Source: Aplectana chamaeleonis
Lineage: Eukaryota > Nematoda > Chromadorea > Rhabditida > Cosmocercidae
NCBI GenBank assembly: GCA_029168955.1
Contig: JAPDOI010001925.1
Coordinates: 58,816 to 122,815 of the forward strand
Length of the DNA: 64,000 bases
Direction of reading: 5' to 3'
The translations under genes were made by a program, and so were the position numbers. Shown here piece after piece: positions 20,601-29,600 of the stretch. Numbering within the stretch: the first letter of the stretch is position 1; every line of letters starts with the position of its first letter. The notes beneath the pieces were generated by a model, which saw only the letters and a list, made by a program, of their open reading frames with translations, did not search any database and was not told the DNA's origin.

Positions 20601-23600
20601 AACAAAAAACCTTTGCTCAAGGAACTTCAGATAAAGCCTCCTATTGGAAGCAGCGATCATTACACAGTTGAGTTTGTCATTAAATCTCAATGTTACCTCA
20701 AAAAGTTCCGATGTGTCAGAGAGTTCAGCAAAGCAAAGCCAACTATTGTGCAATATTTCAGCATCTTCAGAGTATTGATTGGATAGGTTCTTTCTCTCGT
20801 TTAGACTCGGTAAACAGTATGTATGAAATGCTAATTTCCGTTTTACAGCACTGTATCGACACCTATGTTCCGTGCACGAGAAAACCATTACACCAGTCAA
20901 AATGGCCAAATTACTTGATCTCATTCGCAAATTTAAGGGAAAACTCCTGGAAAAAAATCTCTTATTTTTCCGTCGATCGCAAATAAACATCGTTTCAAAG
21001 TTCTTTCGAATAGGTTTTCTAGAAAACTCAAAAAATTTTCTGCATCCGTTGAAAGAAAGGTTATCGCCTCTGGTAAACCTATTTCATTTTTTCGAATGCT
21101 TAATGCTAAATTGAAAAATAAATCCTCGGTACAAGTCCTTTCTGACAGCTTAGGTAATAAGTACCGCTCAGACTCGGAGAAGGCTGAAATACTTGCACAA
21201 ACATTCGAAGATGTATATGCCACACCTAGTTTGAACTCCACTTCTCATCACGGAAAAACAAGTACACTTCCTATTCTTGAATTCCCTCAAATGCAGGACT
21301 CCATCTGGTTCCACCGCGATACAATCCTAGAACATTTAGCTAAATGGCCCAGTTCATATTCTCTAACCCCGGACCATATCCCACTTGTCTTTGTTAAAAA
21401 AGTTGCTGCTGAAATTGCTGGCCCCCTTGAAACTATCTTCAATCTCTGCTTTATGCGCGCTGAAATACCCGAGAAATGGACACAATCCCTCATTATTCCA
21501 CTCCCTAAAAAGCCACCCTACAATCAGCCTTCAAACTACCGTCCAATAAGCATTACGTCCGTTTTTTGCCGTATTTTCGAGAAAATACTCAAAAAAACAA
21601 TCGTTAAACATCTCGATGAGAATAGAATAATTCCTGACGAACAACACGGCTTTCGTAAAGGAGGTTCTACGACAACTCTCATGTTAGATGCGCTGAATGA
21701 CTGGACTCGAATTATGGATCAAGATCACTCTGTCGATGTTGTTTACTTCGATTTCGAAAAAGCCTTTGATAAGGTACCCCATAAAAAACTTATTGAGCAG
21801 CTAGAAGTAATCGGGCTCCATCCCAGGATAGTTCGTTGGCTGGAAGAATTTTTGACACATCGGAACTTTCGTGTCAATGTCAAAGGCCAATTATCTTCGC
21901 TCAGGACAGCAAAGAGCGGAGTTCCTCAGGGATCAGTTTTATCTCCTATTCTGTTCAATATTTATACAAGGAAAATACCAAGCATCATTAATATCCATGG
22001 AGTCACATGCAAGGCGTTTGCTGATGACTTGAAAGTTTATAAAAGCATTGCGAGCCAGGAAGACGTTAGAGCAATGCAGGCGGCCATAAGTTCAATACAT
22101 GAATGGTCTCAGCATTGGAACCTCCCCCTGGCCAAACAAAAAACGAAAAGTTTACACCTGGGTAAAAATAATGGGAAAAATATATACAACATCGGCGGCG
22201 TTAAAATCTCTCAGGTTTCCGAAATCCGAGACCTCGGCTTTCAAATATCGCAAAATCTTGATTTTGATACACATTGTAAGAACATTGCTAGTAATGCTAC
22301 TCGAAAGGTATGTAACCTTTTCAGATGTTTATCATCCACAGATCCCAAAACGCTCCTTAAAGCCTATAAGGTCTACATCAGGCCATTATTGAGTACGGTA
22401 CACCAGTGTTCCACCCCATAAAAGCAAAGCATATTCTAATGTTAGAAAAAGTTCAAAATAGCTTTACAAGGAAATTGTTTCTGAGAACAGGAAGGTTTAC
22501 CTACGATTCAGTACCGGAAAACACAGTGCGGAATTCACAACTGGGCCTAGAATCACTATCTCACAGACGGAAGAAGCAAGATTTAATCATGACGTATAAA
22601 ATCCTTAACAATTTTGTTCATCTTGATGCAACTAAATTTTTCCCTCTTAAAGAATCCATAACTCGAGGTCCCACGTTCAAAATTCAAATACCTCGGGCTA
22701 AGCTTTCGGTGAGGGCCAACTCGTTCGTATGCCGAGCCGGTTCCGAGTACGCCAAACTCAGTAAGCGTTTCGAAATTCCTAATAAATTCACTAGCTTTCT
22801 AAGGATTGTGAACGGGTTTCTGTCGAGCAAATAGGTTTTCCCCAAAACTTTGTCCTCTTCACTGAAGTGTTTTTTTTCTCACCAATGCGTTCGTTTGACA
22901 ATTGCCATGTTTGCGAAAACGCTGTTGCCTTGTTTTAGATTTATGATCGTTTTTGTTCTTTTATTCTTCTGTTTTGATTTTATTATCATATTCATATCCT
23001 CACATAAGTTCACCTTATGTAATAAACATGAACATGAACATGAACTTTTTGGGTATTCAGCGCGATGAACGGTGTGGATAAACGGTCGCTGCTGCCTGTT
23101 TAGAAGGGCCCCTCTATGACCATTGTGACCTTTTAGTGCCAATGTTGTTTTGCAATGCCTCTCGTAATTGCTATCTCAGTTACTCGCGGCTTAGTAAGGC
23201 AGCACGAGGGGATTACTAACGCAGGTACTCGTCGATGTGTAAGCTCCTTTCGTTCCCCCAGCTGCTGCCCAGGGCAGCACGTTGTGTCCTCTTGCTCCGC
23301 TCACTGGCACGATAAAGTTTTTTTTTCAGGACAAACGCTTCTCGTGGCTCTCAGAAGCACAACAGCGTTGAAGAAACGGGACAAAAAGCTACCCAGGAGC
23401 CGCGAAACGGCTTAGAAAAGTGGGCGAACCCGGCCGCTCTGGGAAAGTCCAGCCCCTTTCCGCCCATCGACGTGAACAAAGGAACACTCGAAATCGTGAG
23501 TTGAGCGATGGTTCCCGATCAAAAGCCCCGTTCTTCCCTCCATTCCCAACATCTTTCTTTACTCAGGTTAGCTCGCATGCATTGGCTGCGAAAAACGGAA

Positions 23601-26600
23601 GTTACAAGCCTCGGACAACTCGTCCACCATTTTCCCTAGCTCAATTTTTGAGGGACCATAACTCCATTCCCAGAAGATCTGGTACGATTCCAGAAGCATC
23701 ATTGGAATCACAATGGAACCGGTTTCAAGATAGGCAAAAAACAGAAAAGCGATTTTCATCGCGAACAGTGCCTTTAAGACTGCCTCGTATCTGGCACGAA
23801 TTTGCGAGGGCCGTTCAACACAGGCCTCGGTCCGTAGTGAATGTGAGTGTCCTAAAAACATTCCTCAACAGAGCAATTCTCTATCCCTTTGACAAAAATC
23901 TATTTTAACTTGATTTTGTGACTGCAAGAATGGGAATCGGGCGTGATATTCTGTTTTCTCGGTTTTAAAGAAGAATTATGGCTTTCTTCGGGGTTTTTTT
24001 TTCAGAATGATTTAAAATTGTTGAACTAAATGCAAAGCAAATTTTGAGAGCTGTCTGCTTTGAATTTTGTGAGCATTGTGTTTTTCGTGAAGAAAAGATA
24101 TTGGCCATTTCGTTGCATTTTCGGCAAACCATTGCCGAAAATCAGCATTTGAAAAATACAAATCCTCAAAGGAACGTGATTTTCCAAAGTTTTTGAAACA
24201 TACCTTCAAACTCAAATTTTTGTCGAAGCTTGTAGAACACACTGAATGAATTATTTTAAAATAGTTAAAGGCCTCTCAAATCTTTGGTTGGTTCCACACG
24301 ACTATCATCCTATGAGAATGACGACTCGTCATCTTTCTCAGTATAGTTAATCAGCTTTTAGCCGAGCTGAACCATTCACAGTGCTCGCAAGGAACTGTTT
24401 TACTCGAGTGTACCATCGCAAACCTAACGAAAATCCTTTTTTTCAAGACGGCGTTTGATTTGATGATCAATAAAACACCAGATTTCTTTTGGAAAACTTC
24501 GATTCAACGAAAATGTGAATTTTGCATAAAATCACCACGTTTCACGCTCGGAGCTGAAAAATGTACGGGCAAGACCCCAGACTCAGACCGTGCCAAAAAC
24601 TCCGCGTGTCCGCCTCCCGCCGAGCGCACGTTGCGGCGCCCCACCCTTCTTAGCCAATCCGAAAACTCACCTGAATGCATTCTTCCTGGATTTCAATGGA
24701 AATGATTAAAAATCACCAAAACATGTTTGGTGATATACAATTTCCTAGTTTATTACAGAGTTAATGTTTTATATGCTCTCTATTTATAGTCTAATGTGAA
24801 CAACCTAATCTTTGGGGTATTTCTACAGAGCTCAGGATTTCTATTGTCACAAAAAGCGGAATACTGAGGCATGAAGAATTATAGCGATGCTTTTCCAATT
24901 ATTTAATGATCTGCATCTGCTTACCGATTAAAAAGGCAACTGCGCCTCAACTTCTTCCGATGGCAAACTGTCTCATCAAAATGGACGTTTTTGATGGATC
25001 TTAGAATAGAGATCGAGCAGAGTATTGGTGGTTAAAATTTGGCGAGTAGGAGTAGGCACGCATCCCCCGAAATCTACATACGCGTACGATACTTACTAAG
25101 CAGTCCTCACACTTTCTTTGCTTGCATAACTATTCCCAAATTTGATATCCGTTTTGTTTCTTTTCTGGAAGATGGCTGCAAAGATACTCGACTTCAACCG
25201 TGGTTTGCTCTTCTTTCATACAGGCTTCTGGCAAGCTTTCTCATATGTCACAGTACACTATACAAGTTCGACATGGATAATTCGTTATGCGCCGTCTCAG
25301 AAAACACGGTGAAACCCCTGACCCACCCCCATAATAAACAAGCGGTTGTATACCTTGAAGTCACACTACACCATCAGACATGAATTTTGTGATTTTTATT
25401 TCATTGTGTAGTAGACCCCTCCGACGTGCCAAGTGCGAGATCTCGAATCCTCCAAATAAGCGAGATGCAGGCGGCCACCTTAGGGCTGACCTCCTTCACC
25501 CACCAACACGGGCCACACCCCTCACCACATTTCCAGACTGGGGTGAGATGAATGGCTTAATTCTCAAAAAAAGTAGTCGTTCTTCAGACCATAGCCGGAC
25601 TGTCTCCTTATCCTGGCTCGCTCTCGGGCAACGATTGCGAATGAAGGGAAATACAGGCTTGAGACAACCCATCCGCCAATTTTTCATCCTTAAAATATAG
25701 GCGTCTTTATTAGGCCATACCTCTGTTCATAGGGGGTTTTGGACGATTTCAGAGATACTACTGTGATCAGAGTGTAACCCTCTCTGAGAATCTCATGAAA
25801 ACTAAAAAATTATCTTCTGGGTGTTCTGGGCCTTCAAAGGCAGCTTCCGCGCGAGAAACCCGCATTTGGGGTTTTGCTCTCACTCCAATGTTTGAACCAA
25901 AAGGAGATAGCGAAACTCGAGACCTCAATGTCGCGCATTCATAATGCTATAAGCTCGTCAAAACTGCTCCAAGGTCTGAAAAGGCATCATGTAACACGAG
26001 GAACAGAAGCGCCACGACAGGCTTCGACAGGCCGCGAAGCTCCAAAAGTCTATTTTCTTCATTCCGAGAGATCCTCGTTTGAACCTCTGTATTTTGAGCT
26101 TAGAACAGAGTGGCGGAAGAATAGCGGAACCTAAAATGTTAAAGGCAGTGATCGCGATGAAAAACGTTATCGAAAAAAAAAACTAAAAAAATCGGCTTCA
26201 GTTGCGCGGGCATGGGCCTGAAGTAGACAGCGTGCGCAAATGCGCCCCATTGAAAACAGCTGAAAAACTATGAAGGTAGCGCGGTGAAAAACGGGCTAGG
26301 ATTGAAGTTTCTAGGGCCCAAAGATGCCAGTTCGTGCACACGTGCACAGCGCTCTCAAAAGTCTGCAGTCTCATGCCGAAATGTCAAAAATCATCGACGT
26401 TCAGAGGAAGAAATAAATGCAAATTTACCTGATAAAAACAGTTGAGCAATGAAAGAAAGCACTCCAGTCAATATTTTTGACTAAATGTGTATGTACATAT
26501 ATCCGAAGGTTCATTGATTGATATTCAATGTCAAGCCAGCTGATGTTCTCGATATCAGAGATCATCGATGCCGATGATGTGGAGCGGGCTCGTCCACCAT

Positions 26601-29600
26601 CAAAAGACAAGAAAGTTCAGGCTTGAAGATCGCCCCGAAACAGCGTTCTTTTCACGATTTTTCCTCATAGGTCCTACTACTCCAAACCCAGAAAAGGGTT
26701 TAGAGAGGAAAAGAAGACAAGCATATTTTATTGCAACCACTGCTTTTAAGGGGCTAAACCAATTCAGACGTTCAAATTTCCGACATTGGTGTATTACAAA
26801 AGACACACCGGATGGACATGAAAAAAGTAAGCTGAATGCTACGAAATTTTCAAACGGGTTTTTCTCCGAAGCTTGCGTGTTTTGGGTGGCCTCTTTGCGA
26901 TATATCACAAACTGGTAGTCCTACCTGCCCATAATAAAAAAGAATGCGGTTTTTTGCGAGTACGCTGCCTTCAAGGTATTCCTTGTGATATGGTTGGAGA
27001 TCGATTGGTTGTGTTAACTCTAACTCTAAGACGAACGGGAGTAGAGCATGTGCACGCTTAGAAGCAAAGAACTCTTCATACTGATTATGACTGCGTTTGT
27101 AGCTACCCGAGTGGACCACCTTGAGAAATGTTAGGCCACAACCGAGAGCAGCAGCTGAGGCGACGAAAGGAGGACGAGGGCAGCACGTGCTGCTGAGGGC
27201 AGCACAAAAGCAGAACGTGCTGCTCGAGCAGCAGCTCTTCCCCTCGTGCTGACCTCGCTATCTTCGAAAGCCTATTGTGCTCCATTACCGCCCGGCGATC
27301 CTCTGAGATGTTAACCGAGATCATTAAACCTGCGCCGGCTACGATGTAGTTAGGAGGGCGCCTCAATCACTATTGTTTGTGACAGTTCTTCAGCGACTGA
27401 TGAACCATTAAATCACTAGTCTGCAGCAGCTCGGCCGTTTACAACATCTAGAATCAACATATCGGCGACTGTGGCGCTGGAAAATCTTCCCACTCGGGAG
27501 TGTGCGGCCGCAAAGCGTGCCAAGACGCTTTTGCGTACCGGAATTCGGTCCCGAGAAGCGCTGTAGTGTTATTTTGGGTCGTTTTCGACGCATCTGAAGT
27601 TGCTAGTGCTGACAAAGGAAGTATACAAAGCCTAGGTCGGACCTGCCGAATCGACTAGTATCGTTAGTATCTCTTTTGGTTCAATAGTAAAAATGTGCAG
27701 TATCCCGCCCCGAGCTGCAGGTTCAGAAAAGTTATGAGCATTTTTCAAGCCTCGCGAAAGGACACCCATCGGGCATTTTTTTGGAGTTTCAAAAAATTTT
27801 CTTGGATTTAGCCCCAAACTTGCAGGTAGGGGTAATCTAGGGTAGTGAGCACGAATCTGGAGTCCATTTGTCGAAGTTTCGAGGTTTACTGTAGGTTACG
27901 GTAGGTAACATGTCATTTAGGGGTCAAAACCCACCTTTGTATTTTGAAAATCGACAAACGGACGTTAAATTCGTATTCTCAACCCCCGAGTAACCCCCGT
28001 ATGCGAATTTTGAGCAAAATCTGAGAGCTTGACTGTACTGCCGTGTACCCATCGAAATCTACAGTAATAATCTGCGAAAAATCGATGAAAGGACTCCAGA
28101 TTCGTGTTTCGCACTTCAAATAACCCTCAGAAAATGATTTTGAGACATATCAATCGTGGAAAACCGGAAATTTCGAAGGTGGGGTTTTTCCCTCGAAATT
28201 TCCCCCGGTTGGGACGCTTCAAACGAATTCAGCCGAAAACTGTGGAAAATCGACTAATAAATCACAGATTCGTGATCAGCACCCTCAAAAAACCCCTTGG
28301 GAGGAATTTTAAGTCAAGTGTGGATAATTTTTCTAAGACGCTCCCAAAGCCCGCTACTCGGTATAAATAAACGCCTAACCGAAAATCCGTACAAGTCCAA
28401 AACGCTGTCAGCCTGGACAAAGTATGGAAAGTGTGTCTTCACCCAAACTTTGCTCAGGGTGGTAGTTTTGGGCGCTGAACACATTTATGAGGTCCGTTTC
28501 CGGATTTTCCGTAGACTAACGCGCTTTTTGGAAGGTACAAAAAAAATGACTTTTTAAGCTTGTAAGTTCTTGGAACCTGCAGCTCGGGGCGGGATACTGC
28601 GCATTTTTACTATTGAGTTAGAAGAGATACTAACGACAATAGTCGTTTTGGCAGATCCGATCTACGCTTTGTATACTTCCCTTGTGAGATGCAAGCCGCC
28701 CGGTTCGATTTGTGTTGTTCTTTTGAGAACCTTTACGAGCGTGCATTCTGCCTTTGAAAGATGCACTGTAAAGCAACTCCTCAGCGGTAAATGGTATTCT
28801 TAGCGGTTTCTGATGTTCTTGGGCCAAGACGAGACGGAATGCTACTTGGTGTGCAGATTCTAGCAGGAGGAAACAAGGAGGCGATAGCAGTTGCCCATAG
28901 CACTGGTAAACATTCCATTTTTGCTCACTTCCATTAAAGACAGTGTTCACGATAATCTTCAATTTTGAGATTATTCTCTATATTGACTAAGTGGCCCCCG
29001 GGTAGAACTATAATGACGTAGAAATTGAGAAAAACGCACCAGAAGTACACGAATTTTTCAAAGGCAGTGTCCACGATAAACTTCGTCCTCGGTTTTTGGC
29101 CAGAAATCGAAAGTTCAGGGTCTCCTTGGAGCACTGGGGTCGAAAGAACCAACGAAAACGAGCCCGAAAGAGCTCCATACGGCTCCGAAGTCCGCTCGCG
29201 CTAGCCCTTCAGCTCGCTGTCGAGTTTTCCGAGGAGCAGTTTGGTCCGCTTCTACATTAGCGTTGGAGCGCGAGCGCAGCTTAGCTTCAGCAATGGGGCG
29301 CATTTGCGCACGCTGTCTACTTCAGGACCATGCCCGCGCAACTGATCCACCGTCGAAATGTGGCTTTCAAGAAGAAGAGCTGGTTTTGAATGTTTCGCAG
29401 CGTTTTTCGCTATGCTTTCTTCACTGATGGAACAGTCAGACTCTAAACCTTCGTTTCCTGGTGGAAACTCGAATACGATTTTCTTCGTGGACATTGCCTT
29501 TAAGTATCACCCCTCCTCTAAGGTATCACAGGAAGTGTTTGTCGGGACAATGAAATCTTCTGTGGGCCCGTCCTTCGCAATTCTCTACTCACTACTGCTC

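Larger units (their letters stand above)
19292..23049 (+). mobile_element. CR1-like LINE, near full length, decayed
   Basis: An ordered set of parts on the plus strand: ORF1 (19,386-19,997), endonuclease (20,024-20,700), linker, reverse transcriptase (21,096-22,421), C-terminal region (22,406-22,834), 3' UTR and an ATGAAC-repeat tail to 23,049. This order and the FADD-type RT with an APE-like endonuclease place it in the CR1 group as found in nematodes. The 5' limit is not certain and is set just inside the 25-bp inverted repeat. ORF2 is broken by at least four frameshifts, so the copy cannot move by itself. It lies in the first BtpA intron in sense orientation. Confidence 0.85.
14857..28753. 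mobile_element. H-family MITE split by 13.9 kb of later insertions
   Basis: The left end AGGCAGCATACACAG at 14,857, preceded by TTGA (14,853-14,856), matches the left end of the intact H copy at 33,717-34,200. The right end TTTACGAGCGTGCATTCTG with CCT, ending at 28,753 and followed by TTGA (28,754-28,757), matches that copy's right end in the same orientation. About 200 bp at the left and 70 bp at the right are recognisable. The identical 4-bp flanks suggest both ends came from one insertion that was later filled by the foldback, satellite, LINE and MITEs between. Confidence 0.55.

Noticed and set aside
23772..23850. Exon ending in GTGAGT after MITE F
   Set aside because: Exons A and B of the BtpA gene already join in phase across this point, and no acceptor other than the MITE end is present.
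23420..23908. 162-codon plus-strand frame
   Set aside because: It lies mostly in MITE copy F; the same DNA is repeated without the frame in copies D and E.
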